In this document: piece by piece, positions 9,653 to 18,192 of the stretch | Layout of the letters: every line of letters starts with the position of its first letter | How positions within the stretch are numbered: the stretch's first letter is position 1 | Source: G963556115 sp963675945 | GTDB lineage: Bacteria; Planctomycetota; SZUA-567 | Direction: 5' to 3' | DNA: 64,000 nucleotides | Assembly: GCA_963675945.1 (NCBI GenBank) | Contig: OY780932.1 | Coordinates: 496,001 to 560,000 of the forward strand | Program-made: the position numbers and the translations under genes | The notes under the pieces: generated by a model | Told to the model about the DNA's origin: nothing | The model's database searches: none | What the model saw: only the letters and a program-made list of their open reading frames with translations

Positions 9653-11680
9653 TTACAAGACCCTAAAGGTCAATATGGTAATATCATCATGCTGGATGTA
9701 TTTTCCTTGATGCTGCTCAATATCATGCAAAAGCTTCTGCACAAATTCCTGACTACCAAGGTCATTATTCTCTTTGATAAAAGAGTATAATTTTTTATCG
9801 CTGTACTCTTCCCGCGCTTCACTCATTGCTTCGATAATACCATCGGTATAAAGTATTACCCTATCTCCGCTTCCGAGACGAATCTTCTCACTCTTAATAG
9901 TATTTCTAAAGATCGCCCCTTTATCAAAGCCCATAGCGATACCGCTAGGGTTTATCAATTCAATCTCACCGCTACTGCGGTACAAGGCCATCGGATTATG
10001 CCCGGCAGAAGAGCACTCGACAACCTGATTTCTACTATCATATACCAGGTAGAAGGCGGTTACAAACATACCTCGTTTGATATCCTCAGCTACAATCGAA
10101 TTGGTATTAATCAGAGTATCTACCGTCGATAAATTCTGGTGCGCGACAAACCTGAGTATGGTTCTCGTTGTGGCCATCACCATACTCCCCGGCACCCCTT
10201 TTCCCGATACATCAGCCACCACGAATCCGTAATGACTTTCATCTATCTGGAACAGATCATAATAATCACCACCCACCTCATTGGCCGGCTGATAAGCTGC
10301 GAAGATATCGATATTCTCAATACTGGGCAGCTCTGTAGGCAAGAGGTTGAACTGAATCTCACCGGCCATATCGAGTTCACTCTCAATCTTCAACGTCTCC
10401 TTCTCATGCTCATGAGCCATTTTGAGGATCTGCGTAATACGGTTAAATTCACTGGCAATCAGACCAATTTCATCGGTCGAATACGCCTTGGTCTTATGGT
10501 ATAGATCACCACTGGCAACCTGATTCATATCGGCGATCAACAGCTTTATCGGTTTGGTTACAATTGACCCGACAATAAAGCTGGTTACGATAGAGAGAAT
10601 AATCGCTGCCAGCGCGGCCAGAGCAAATACCATATAAATTTTGCGCAACCGCTCAACAATCTGCGACGCCCGCACAGCAACTATGGCTCGGCCTATCTCC
10701 TTATTACCACTTCCAAAGATCGGGGTATCAAATACCAATGACTTGACCTCTTTAACCTGCTCATTCTCAGCAATATGTACTACCCCGGCAAAGAATACCA
10801 CTCCCCCATAGACCACACACGGAGTCTCCTTGGTACCGAAGACAATCTTGCGGTCACCTATAGTACACTCTGAAATATCTGCATACTTGTCTATCCACTT
10901 ACTCTTCTCGATCGGGAGCACTCCCTCCTCTCCCTGCTTAATCTCATAACCCTGTTCAGATCTAGCCAATAACAGCAGCTTGGGTCTCTCCAGCTGGTAA
11001 GCGCTATCCGGGTCAGCGGTGTAGAGATCAATCACCTCATCCTTACTTACCAGAATATATGCAGCCAGCGTCTGCGAATCATGGAGCACACCATCTATCG
11101 AGCGATAAGCTATTATCCGTTTGAGTAGCCCCCCAGTTCTGGCAGCAAAGAGGGTCTCCTGCCGTTTGCGAAAATCCCCAGATACCGTCTCCGGCAGCTC
11201 CCGCCCAGCAAAATCTCCTGCCTGTTTAAGAAATTCCTGCTTGCTGATCAACCCCAGATCAACCGGCCAGGGCTCATCACCGCCTTTAGGGCCAGATAGA
11301 TAGGAGGTTCGGTTCGACTTCTCTATTATCATCGATCCAACATCCGAGAGGACTGTAGCCTCAGCCAGGCCGCTCTTGAGTATCTCATTGGCTATTGCTT
11401 CCGCCGAGGTCTTAGCAATGAAATAAGTAAACATTGCAATAACCCCAATGAAGACAATTATAATCGGTAACGAGAACTTGAGACTAAGCCCCATCCCCCC
11501 CCTAGCGCCAAGATCAATTCCCTGCTGATTGATACTGGTCAGAATATTGACCGGTGCAGCATTATTAATATCAGAATGACGGGACTTTGCCCGAAAGGAG
11601 TTACTCCTTCGGTAAAATGGCATATTCCCGCTTTTTATATCTCCAACTCTCCTTCTAAATTGATTCTCTTTATATTTCAT
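9653..11680 (-). CDS. Membrane-bound PP2C/SpoIIE-type serine phosphatase with HAMP domain
   Basis: 675 residues. A basic cytoplasmic N-terminus of about 65 residues is followed by a first membrane segment near residues 69-88. A presumed periplasmic sensor domain of about 250 residues comes next, then a second membrane segment (near 345-370), a HAMP linker ending in DEIGLIASEFNRITQIL, and a PP2C/SpoIIE domain. The phosphatase blocks EVGGDYYDLF, VVADVSGKGVPGSMVMA, SSAGHNPMALY and LYTDGIIEAM are present, with the metal-binding aspartates in place. It should dephosphorylate the STAS protein encoded downstream when its sensor domain detects a signal. It heads the operon phosphatase, kinase, antagonist; the signal is unknown. 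Confidence 0.93.
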   Translation of the reverse strand: MKYKENQFRRRVGDIKSGNMPFYRRSNSFRAKSRHSDINNAAPVNILTSINQQGIDLGARGGMGLSLKFSLPIIIVFIGVIAMFTYFIAKTSAEAIANEILKSGLAEATVLSDVGSMIIEKSNRTSYLSGPKGGDEPWPVDLGLISKQEFLKQAGDFAGRELPETVSGDFRKRQETLFAARTGGLLKRIIAYRSIDGVLHDSQTLAAYILVSKDEVIDLYTADPDSAYQLERPKLLLLARSEQGYEIKQGEEGVLPIEKSKWIDKYADISECTIGDRKIVFGTKETPCVVYGGVVFFAGVVHIAENEQVKEVKSLVFDTPIFGSGNKEIGRAIVAVRASQIVERLRKIYMVFALAALAAIILSIVTSFIVGSIVTKPIKLLIADMNQVASGDLYHKTKAYSTDEIGLIASEFNRITQILKMAHEHEKETLKIESELDMAGEIQFNLLPTELPSIENIDIFAAYQPANEVGGDYYDLFQIDESHYGFVVADVSGKGVPGSMVMATTRTILRFVAHQNLSTVDTLINTNSIVAEDIKRGMFVTAFYLVYDSRNQVVECSSAGHNPMALYRSSGEIELINPSGIAMGFDKGAIFRNTIKSEKIRLGSGDRVILYTDGIIEAMSEAREEYSDKKLYSFIKENNDLGSQEFVQKLLHDIEQHQGKYIQHDDITILTFRVL

Positions 11681-12002
11681 ACTGTAAGTTTCTCTTCATA
11701 TGATATACTCCAGACACAGCTAATAACACCTCATTTTCAGTAGACGCGGTAAATTACCAACCTACCTGCAATGATAATGATCATTTTCTATGCTAATACT
11801 TATTCTACTCTATTACCCGGAATAATGCCACAACAAAGTCGAATTATTCACTTGCAAAAAGCTTACATCATGCAATCATTTTATAACACATAATCGCGGC
11901 AAATACTCTCTGACTAACTGGCAACAAGCCTACTCTATCGCGCTTAAATCCTGAAGAAACAACCCCTTTCCCAGAATAACCTGAAAAGCCTCTCAATACA
12001 AT
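11681..12002. other. Intergenic region upstream of the phosphatase operon
   Basis: About 320 bp without a gene. It must hold the promoter of the minus-strand phosphatase operon, but I found no convincing -35/-10 pair. The 10-bp palindrome AATGATCATT (11776-11785) sits in a context (GATAATGAT) that partly resembles a Fur box, about 95 bp before the start codon. This is suggestive only. Confidence 0.45.
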
Positions 12003-12029
12003 AAAAAACAGCCTGCAAAAGCAGACTGC
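12003..12029 (-). terminator. Rho-independent terminator of the gene at 12069
   Basis: Minus-strand hairpin with stem CAGTCTGC / GCAGGCTG (one G-U pair) and loop TTTT, followed by six T residues. It lies about 40 bp past the stop codon. Confidence 0.83.
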
Positions 12030-12068
12030 CTTGCAAATAAATGTCTAGATACCCAACACCCAAGCCGG

Positions 12069-12737
12069 CTAATTCTTATCTACTCCAAGAATTTCACTCT
12101 CGATCATACTCAAAGCTCTCTCTTCCATACCAAATTTGAGCAGAACCCCTACAACCTTCATCGTAGCCGAACTTATAGCTGTAGTATCTACCGACTCATG
12201 TCGACAGCTACGCCGCTGCATTTCTCCCAAGCCTCCCGGCAGGCTGATATCTACGCCGACAATCTCTGCCCTGCCGATATTCTGCTCCTGCTGCTGGGAC
12301 TCAGCTTCAAATCCTTGTAATGCAAAGTCTTCAATTCGCATCTGCTCTTCTTGCGGCTGCACAACCTGTCCGTAATCAAGATCCTCCTCCGACTCGGTCT
12401 TGAGCGAACGAAGTATCTCACTACTCCTGTACATTGCCGCATCAAGCTTGCTGATATTACTCTCCAGCCCCTGAAAAATATCCTGATAATTCCCTGCCAC
12501 CATAGGAGACGCAAGATCATAATCAACCCCCGAGTCAAGCTCAATACCCTGCATAGCCGCAAGTCCATCGGCATAATCACCCTTACCGGCAAAGGCAAAC
12601 TCCGGCTTAGACCAGATACTGCTGCTCTCTGCGGGAGCCCTATCTTCAATTGAAGTTACAAAACTTGTTGTAACCAGCAAAGCTACCAGCATAAACGCAA
12701 CAACCCCGTATTCTCCATAGTTCATTCTCTTCAACAT
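12069..12737 (-). CDS. Membrane-anchored hypothetical protein
   Basis: 222 residues, not recognised. One hydrophobic segment near residues 11-30 (VVAFMLVALLVTTSFV) suggests a signal anchor or uncleaved signal. The rest is acidic, Ser- and Gln-rich, with a likely helical stretch near 90-115 (GLESNISKLDAAMYRSSEIL). The C-terminus (SSATMKVVGVLLKFGMEERAL) could be a second small helical unit. A ribosome site (AGGAG) precedes the ATG. It is monocistronic with its own terminator, divergent from the isochorismatase operon. The minus-strand sequence ACCGATAG about 40 bp upstream resembles a flagellar sigma-28 -10 element, but no matching -35 was found. Confidence 0.72.
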   Translation of the reverse strand: MLKRMNYGEYGVVAFMLVALLVTTSFVTSIEDRAPAESSSIWSKPEFAFAGKGDYADGLAAMQGIELDSGVDYDLASPMVAGNYQDIFQGLESNISKLDAAMYRSSEILRSLKTESEEDLDYGQVVQPQEEQMRIEDFALQGFEAESQQQEQNIGRAEIVGVDISLPGGLGEMQRRSCRHESVDTTAISSATMKVVGVLLKFGMEERALSMIESEILGVDKN

Positions 12738-12858
12738 CGTATTTCTCCTAATAGCGCATTATTGACCACCTACCTATCTATCGGTAAAAGTTGAGATATA
12801 ACTACAGTACTATTCGATAAAAATTGTTTTTTTTAAACTATAAAATATATACAAGTTG

Positions 12859-12886
12859 TTGCTCTTTATTATGTCTTGAATATACT
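12859..12886 (+). promoter_or_regulatory. Possible sigma-70-type promoter of the isochorismatase-thiC-aroA operon
   Basis: TTGCTC (12859-12864) and TATACT (12881-12886) are separated by 16 bp, about 115 bp before the first ATG. An imperfect inverted repeat (ATAGCGGTC near 12908 with GACCGTTAT near 12941) lies in the leader. Confidence 0.35.
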
Positions 12887-13003
12887 GTTAGGTAGTTGCA
12901 CGGTTTATAGCGGTCAATAACACCCGATGAAATAGACCGTTATAACAAAAGTTGAGGTTGTACCAGGCGCTGTATTCAAACTGTTATTAGCATAAGGCAA
13001 AAA

Positions 13004-13561
13004 ATGCGACACGAGTCTATCTTGAGAAGAAACGATACCCTCTTTCTTATTATCGATGTACAGCAGAAACTTCTGCCGGTAGTTGCGGATAGTGAGGAAG
13101 TCCTTAAATATTCGACAATTATCGCGCAAGCAGCCGGTATTCTGGATATTCCCCTAATTATCAGTGAACAATATCCCAAAGGACTGGGCAATACTGTCGA
13201 AAGTCTGCTTGAAGCAGCCCCCGTCAGCAGAATTGTCTTGGAGAAGACGACCTTCTCCTGCATGCAGAACCCTGAACTGGCCAAAGCCATCACAACCAGT
13301 ATGGCCTCACAGGTTGTGATCTGCGGTATAGAAGCTCATATCTGTGTCTGCCAGACCGCACTTGATATTGCGGCCACCGGTACCCAGGTCCATATTCTCA
13401 GCGACGCGGTAAGTAGCAGAAAGATCGCCAATAAGACCAATACTCTGGCTCGCCTCAGTCGGTTCGGGATAAACGTCAGCAACACTGAGAGCGCCCTATT
13501 CGAACTTTTAACCGAAGCCGGAGGCGAAGCATTCAAAACTATTTCAAAATTGATAAAATAG
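13004..13561 (+). CDS. Isochorismatase-fold cysteine hydrolase
   Basis: 185 residues. The family triad is visible: Asp in LIIDVQQKL (near residue 18), Lys in VLEKTTFSC (near 77) and Cys in GIEAHICVCQT (near 113). The protein resembles the YcaC-like or hydrolase branch of the superfamily, and the substrate cannot be named from sequence. It is first in a plus-strand series with the CYTH gene 15 bp downstream, then thiC and aroA. The start has only a weak AAGG ribosome site. Confidence 0.88.
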   Translation: MRHESILRRNDTLFLIIDVQQKLLPVVADSEEVLKYSTIIAQAAGILDIPLIISEQYPKGLGNTVESLLEAAPVSRIVLEKTTFSCMQNPELAKAITTSMASQVVICGIEAHICVCQTALDIAATGTQVHILSDAVSSRKIANKTNTLARLSRFGINVSNTESALFELLTEAGGEAFKTISKLIK

Positions 13562-13576
13562 TAGGAAACTACCGCG

Positions 13577-14131
13577 ATGAATATTGAAATTGAATGCAAA
13601 TTACATCTGCCTGATCCGGCAGCAGTCAGCGCCAAATTGGAGCTGCTTGGAGCCACAGACCTCGGCAAGGTTTATGAGCAGAACTGGGTCTTTGACAAAG
13701 ACTCCGAACTGAGAAATAGTGAAAGCCTTTTACGCCTGCGCCGGCATGACGATGCAGAATATGGCATTCTCACTCACAAGACCAAAATACGCCAGAAAGA
13801 AGGTAAGTTTAAAAGCCGCAGAGAGATAGAGACTCGAGTGGAAGACGCGGGCAAGATGCAGTTAATAATTGAGAGTCTTGGTTACGCAGTCAGTTGGTAC
13901 TATGAGAAGCATCGGCATACCTTCAAGCTTGATAATATGGTTATTGTCCTGGATAAAACACCAGAATTAGGAGTATTTATTGAGATAGAAGCCGAGACTG
14001 AAGACATGATTGAAGAACTTCTCAATCGGCTTGATCTTGACATAAAAGATAATATAATGATGAGCTACCCGGCTATCTGGAGTGAGCATTGCTCCAAGAC
14101 CGGCAGGGACTTCTGTGACTGGAGGTTCTAA
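13577..14131 (+). CDS. CYTH-domain protein (class IV adenylate cyclase CyaB / triphosphatase-like)
   Basis: 184 residues with the CYTH signature EIECK near residues 4-8 (ExExK) and the paired charged beta strands of a triphosphate tunnel: LLRLRRHD, YGILTHKTK, KSRREIETRV, KHRHTFKLDN and GVFIEIEAE. Family members bind triphosphates with divalent metal; known activities include adenylate cyclase (CyaB, Aeromonas type), thiamine triphosphatase and tripolyphosphatase. Because the gene sits immediately before thiC, a thiamine-phosphate role is an attractive inference but is unproved. A cyclic-nucleotide-binding protein at 50981-54334 would make cAMP synthesis another option. Confidence 0.88.
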   Translation: MNIEIECKLHLPDPAAVSAKLELLGATDLGKVYEQNWVFDKDSELRNSESLLRLRRHDDAEYGILTHKTKIRQKEGKFKSRREIETRVEDAGKMQLIIESLGYAVSWYYEKHRHTFKLDNMVIVLDKTPELGVFIEIEAETEDMIEELLNRLDLDIKDNIMMSYPAIWSEHCSKTGRDFCDWRF

Positions 14132-14177
14132 GCGTAGGGGTAGAATGATATTTATAAAAGAGGTATAAAGGGAAATT

Positions 14178-15452
14178 ATGACACTTATTGAAACAGCTAG
14201 AGCCGGCAAGACCGACAAACGCATGGAGGCTGCAGCCAGAGCCGAAAAGGTAGATATAGAGGTTATTCGACGTGGTATCAGCGAGGGTACAATTGTAATC
14301 CCCTGGGCAGAGGGGCATGAGCTACATAACCCCTGCGCCGTAGGTGATGGGCTTACGATCAAGGTCAATGCCAACTTCGGCACCTCACCGGATCGTATTG
14401 AACTCGACGAAGAACTTTTAAAGATGCAGGCAGCGATCGCTGCTGGCGCCGACGCGGTAATGGATCTCTCCACCGGAGGTGACCTGCGCGCTATACGCAA
14501 GACTATCCGCGAAGCCTGTACGGTATCGCTGGGCTCAGTACCAATGTATGAAGCCGGACACATGGCAATAAGCCGGGGCGATGTCTTCAAGGATATGACC
14601 GCTGAAGATATGCTCGAAGCCGTAAGGCTGCATGTAAACGACGGGGTAGATTTTATCACTGTCCACTGCGGTATCACCCTTCGCGCAGTAGAATACCTCA
14701 AGCAGAATCCGCGAATCTGCGGTGTTGTCAGTCGCGGCGGTTCGCTACTGGCGCGCTGGATGGTAGCCAACAATACCGAGAATCCGCTATATACGCATTT
14801 TGATGAGATAATAGCCATCTGCCACGAACGCGACTGCACTCTCTCGCTGGGAGATGCACTCAGACCCGGAGCTCTGGCCGATGCCGGAGACCGAGCACAG
14901 ATTGAAGAGCTCTACACCCTCGGTGAACTTGCCGCAAGAGCTAGAGCAGCCGGAGTACAAGTTATTATTGAGGGGCCTGGGCATGTACCGTTCAACCAGA
15001 TACAGAGTCAGATGGAGTTGGAGAAGAAGGCTTGCGGTGGGGCTCCATTCTACGTACTCGGCCCATTGGTAACCGATGTCGCCCCTGGTTACGACCATAT
15101 CGGCTGCGCCATCGGCGGCACCCTGGCAGCTACCGCAGGAGCCAATTTCCTCTGTTATGTCACCCCAGCCGAACACCTACGCCTGCCCAACCCGCAGGAT
15201 GTCCACGAAGGTGTGATCGCATCGCGCATCGCCGCCCACGCCGCCGATATTGCCAACGGCATACCCGGAGCCCGCGACTGGGACGACGCCATGAGCCGTG
15301 CCCGCAAAGCTCAAGACTGGGAGAAGATGTTTGAACTCTCAATGGATCCCAAGAAAGCGCGTGAATCCAGACTAACCGTCATGCCTGCAGCCGAGGATGT
15401 CTGCTCGATGTGCGGTGACTTCTGTGCGCTGCGGGGCGAGGACTATTTATAA
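14178..15452 (+). CDS. thiC: Phosphomethylpyrimidine synthase ThiC
   Basis: Radical-SAM-type enzyme that converts aminoimidazole ribotide to HMP-phosphate for thiamine synthesis. At 424 residues it is the short form, lacking the long N-terminal region of E. coli ThiC (about 630). Blocks NANFGTSPD, DLSTGGDL, SLGDALRPG, IEGPGHVPFNQ and the C-terminal cluster motif CSMCGDFC are present. The cluster spacing here is C-x2-C-x3-C, one residue shorter than the E. coli form as I recall it. Only 46 bp separate it from the CYTH gene, and I see no TPP riboswitch there. A GGGA ribosome site precedes the ATG. Confidence 0.96.
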   Translation: MTLIETARAGKTDKRMEAAARAEKVDIEVIRRGISEGTIVIPWAEGHELHNPCAVGDGLTIKVNANFGTSPDRIELDEELLKMQAAIAAGADAVMDLSTGGDLRAIRKTIREACTVSLGSVPMYEAGHMAISRGDVFKDMTAEDMLEAVRLHVNDGVDFITVHCGITLRAVEYLKQNPRICGVVSRGGSLLARWMVANNTENPLYTHFDEIIAICHERDCTLSLGDALRPGALADAGDRAQIEELYTLGELAARARAAGVQVIIEGPGHVPFNQIQSQMELEKKACGGAPFYVLGPLVTDVAPGYDHIGCAIGGTLAATAGANFLCYVTPAEHLRLPNPQDVHEGVIASRIAAHAADIANGIPGARDWDDAMSRARKAQDWEKMFELSMDPKKARESRLTVMPAAEDVCSMCGDFCALRGEDYL

Positions 15453-15533
15453 TTTTGAACAGAACCAAACTTATCCCTGGGAACCATAATTAATTAGGCC
15501 TTTTCGCCTACTATCAATCAAAGGAACCGAGAC

Positions 15534-16820
15534 GTGCCCCTAACAGGTGATTTCAGCCCAATCGGCGATAAATCCATCAGCCATCGGATTGCGCTCATCG
15601 CGATTCTTGCCAAAGGCGAGTGTAAAGTGAGCAACTTCTCCACCGGCGAAGACTGCCAGTCCAGCCTTGCTGCCTTTACCACCCTCGGTGGAGAACTAAA
15701 ACGTTCTGCAGACAATACCCGCATCACCATCAAAGGCCTGGAAGGCAATATCCGTGACCGAGGGTTAACTACGATAGACTGCGGCAACTCCGGCACCACG
15801 ATCCGCTTCCTGATGGGAATTCTAAGTGGTCTGAACCACGGTTCATTCAGACTCAGCGGTGACGAGTATCTGAGTCAGCGGCCAATGGAACGCATAGCCA
15901 GCCCGCTACGCAGCATGGGGGCTGATATTTCCACATCGGCCGACAAGCCTCCTGTCGCCATCAGTGCCGCCAAACTGCACGGTATCGAGTACACCCTCCC
16001 CATACCCAGCGCCCAGCTCAAGAGCGCCATACTCCTTGCCGGACTGAATGCCAGCGGTTCGACCCGAGTTATTGAACCTACACCTTCCCGCAATCACACC
16101 GAGTTGATGCTCAAAGCCTGTGGTGCCGATATATCCTGTACCGCAGAAGGCATCACCGTACTCGCCAGTGAGCTGACCCTCCCGGAGAGCTTCTATGTTC
16201 CGAGTGACCCTTCGTCTGCCGCCTTCTTCCTCACCGCCGCTGCTCTAATCGAAGGCAGTGACGTAACCGCCAAAGGCATCCTCCTCAACCCGACTCGTAT
16301 ACACTTTCTCCGGGTTCTACAGCGTATGGGGGCTGCAATTGAAATAACCGAGCGCGGCAAGATGCCAGAAGCCTGGGGCGATATCAATGTCAAGTATAAC
16401 GGCAGACTCAGTGCTACCAACATAACTCCAGAGGAAGTACCGCTACTCGTCGATGAGATACCAATCCTCGCTCTCGCCGCAGCACTGGCTAATGGCACCT
16501 CGCATTATCAAGGTCTAGCCGAACTGCGGGTTAAAGAGACCGATAGACTTACCGCGGTTAAAGAAGAACTCGGCGCTTATGGCGCAGCAATAGAGATTAC
16601 TGCCGACACTAGCCCCGACTCTGACGGCCTAAAAATAACCGGTGTACCAAGCTTGAAAAGACCTGAACAGTTCATTGATTCACGTGGCGACCACCGGATG
16701 GCAATGACCCTCAGGCTGGCCAATGTGCTGGCCGAAACCGAGATAATGATCTATAAAGAAGAGTGCGCAGCCGTATCCTACCCGGACTTTCTCCAGGATC
16801 TGCAACGGCTAAATTCCTGA
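15534..16820 (+). CDS. aroA: 3-phosphoshikimate 1-carboxyvinyltransferase (EPSP synthase)
   Basis: Sixth step of the shikimate pathway: shikimate-3-phosphate plus PEP gives EPSP. 428 residues, normal length. Start is GTG at 15534 with AAGGA upstream. Key blocks: GDKSISHR near residue 11 (substrate-binding Lys), NSGTTIRFLMG, LSGDEYLSQRPM, the phosphate-binding SRNHTELML, DPSSAAFF, EVPLLVDEIPILALAAA, LRVKETDRL and DHRMAMTL. It ends the thiC-containing operon, 81 bp after thiC, and converges on the UroD-like gene. No strong terminator is visible in the 91-bp gap; there is only a weak 5-bp stem ATCTG/CAGAT near 16848 followed by T-rich DNA. Confidence 0.96.
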   Translation: MPLTGDFSPIGDKSISHRIALIAILAKGECKVSNFSTGEDCQSSLAAFTTLGGELKRSADNTRITIKGLEGNIRDRGLTTIDCGNSGTTIRFLMGILSGLNHGSFRLSGDEYLSQRPMERIASPLRSMGADISTSADKPPVAISAAKLHGIEYTLPIPSAQLKSAILLAGLNASGSTRVIEPTPSRNHTELMLKACGADISCTAEGITVLASELTLPESFYVPSDPSSAAFFLTAAALIEGSDVTAKGILLNPTRIHFLRVLQRMGAAIEITERGKMPEAWGDINVKYNGRLSATNITPEEVPLLVDEIPILALAAALANGTSHYQGLAELRVKETDRLTAVKEELGAYGAAIEITADTSPDSDGLKITGVPSLKRPEQFIDSRGDHRMAMTLRLANVLAETEIMIYKEECAAVSYPDFLQDLQRLNS

Positions 16821-16911
16821 ACCCAAGCAGTCAAGGTTTCCGCAGCTATCTGCCCTCCAGATTTATTTTAACCGTGACGAATATATATTCTTATACCCGG
16901 ATTTTCTAAAT

Positions 16912-18174
16912 TCAGGGGGTTCTATCCCGGTTAAATTCTTGCACCGCCTCAAACATAGCCACCAAGTTCTCAGTAGGCGTAAATGCCTGAACATTGTGCA
17001 CTGCGTTGAAGACAAAACCGCCCTGCCGGGAGAATATTCCGCATTGCGTTAGTACATGCTCCCGTACCTCCTGAGGCGTGCCAAAGGGGAGTAATTTCTG
17101 CGTATCACACCCTCCCCCCCAGAACACCAGCCTCTGTCCGTACTTGTCTTTGAGTAACTGCGCATCCATACCTACAGCGCTGCACTGTACCGGATTTATA
17201 ATATCAAACCCCGACTCGATAAAATACTCCATAAAACCCTCTACTGCTCCACAGGAGTGTTTGAAGGTCTTCCACGGCGTATTGGCATGTACCCAAGCAT
17301 TGATCTGCTGGTAATACGGCATCCAGAGTTTGCAGTAAGTATCCCCAGAACAGAAGGTTGATATCTGCGTACCGAAGTCGGTACCACAGACAAAAACAAC
17401 TTCAACACTATCGCCTAGCGCCGCATAAAATTTTGGCAAATTTTCAAGCGCATACTCGACCTGCACCTGAAAAATCTCCTGGATAAATTCCTGTTCCGTC
17501 GCTGTAGCCATATACCAGTCAGCGATATCACGTATACCCTTAGGGTTCTTCATAAACGGCCCTGGTACAAGGGCGATGTCACCCAGAGCCGTACCCGGCA
17601 ACCCGCCAACCACCCCTCTATCCTGCAATCTGAATTTAGCCGCCTGAGCCGCATAATAATTTAGATCCTCAGCACTGATCTCACCAAATTCTTCCACGTT
17701 ATCCTCCAGCTTCAAATCGTCTTCATCAAAGTCAGGATCACGACGTATTATGGCATCGAAAAAATATCCCCCTTCCGGCATACGCCCCGCCGGCAAAGCA
17801 GCTCTATCACCCTGAGGATAGATATACACCTCAGCATTCTGCTCTTCAACTTGGAAATCCCCGGCCACCAAGACCTCTTGCCCCCACGGCGTCCTCCACT
17901 CCTTCCAGTCGGTATTGGCAAACCCGAACATAGTCTTCGGTGCTGGCAGCCCACAGGTATCTATACCCAGAACCTCTTTGAGGTCATCATCGATAAACCC
18001 CAGCATCTGATACGGCTCATACACCTTTACCGGTATTTTCTCCAGTCCATAGTACTCACGCAACGCCTGCACACAGCTTATATGCATACCGCTCACCATA
18101 GTTGCGCCGAAATCAACCGGCACCGGCCCCTCTTCATGGTTAAGAGCCCGTTTCAATATCTCTCTTCCTGTCAT
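16912..18174 (-). CDS. Uroporphyrinogen decarboxylase-family protein, MtaA/CmuA-like
   Basis: 420 residues of the UROD superfamily. It lacks the haem-pathway signature near its N-terminus but has KHSCGAV (near residue 299) and a downstream GGGCDTQ Cys. This His-x-Cys plus Cys arrangement is the zinc site of corrinoid-dependent methyltransferases such as MtaA and MtbA. It is therefore more likely a methyl-transfer or demethylase-type enzyme than HemE. It is last in the operon of regulator, permease, binding protein and ATPase, 18 bp after the ATPase gene, so it probably acts on the imported compound. No corrinoid protein gene is adjacent. The start has a GGGGGG ribosome site. Confidence 0.85.
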   Translation of the reverse strand: MTGREILKRALNHEEGPVPVDFGATMVSGMHISCVQALREYYGLEKIPVKVYEPYQMLGFIDDDLKEVLGIDTCGLPAPKTMFGFANTDWKEWRTPWGQEVLVAGDFQVEEQNAEVYIYPQGDRAALPAGRMPEGGYFFDAIIRRDPDFDEDDLKLEDNVEEFGEISAEDLNYYAAQAAKFRLQDRGVVGGLPGTALGDIALVPGPFMKNPKGIRDIADWYMATATEQEFIQEIFQVQVEYALENLPKFYAALGDSVEVVFVCGTDFGTQISTFCSGDTYCKLWMPYYQQINAWVHANTPWKTFKHSCGAVEGFMEYFIESGFDIINPVQCSAVGMDAQLLKDKYGQRLVFWGGGCDTQKLLPFGTPQEVREHVLTQCGIFSRQGGFVFNAVHNVQAFTPTENLVAMFEAVQEFNRDRTP

Positions 18175-18192
18175 CTATCTACCCCCCGACGC

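Noticed and set aside
14132..14177. TPP riboswitch before thiC
   Set aside because: The 46-bp gap is too short and none of the conserved riboswitch blocks is present.
13967..14839. 290-codon minus-strand frame opposite CYTH and thiC
   Set aside because: Mirror of two well-supported genes; no family match.
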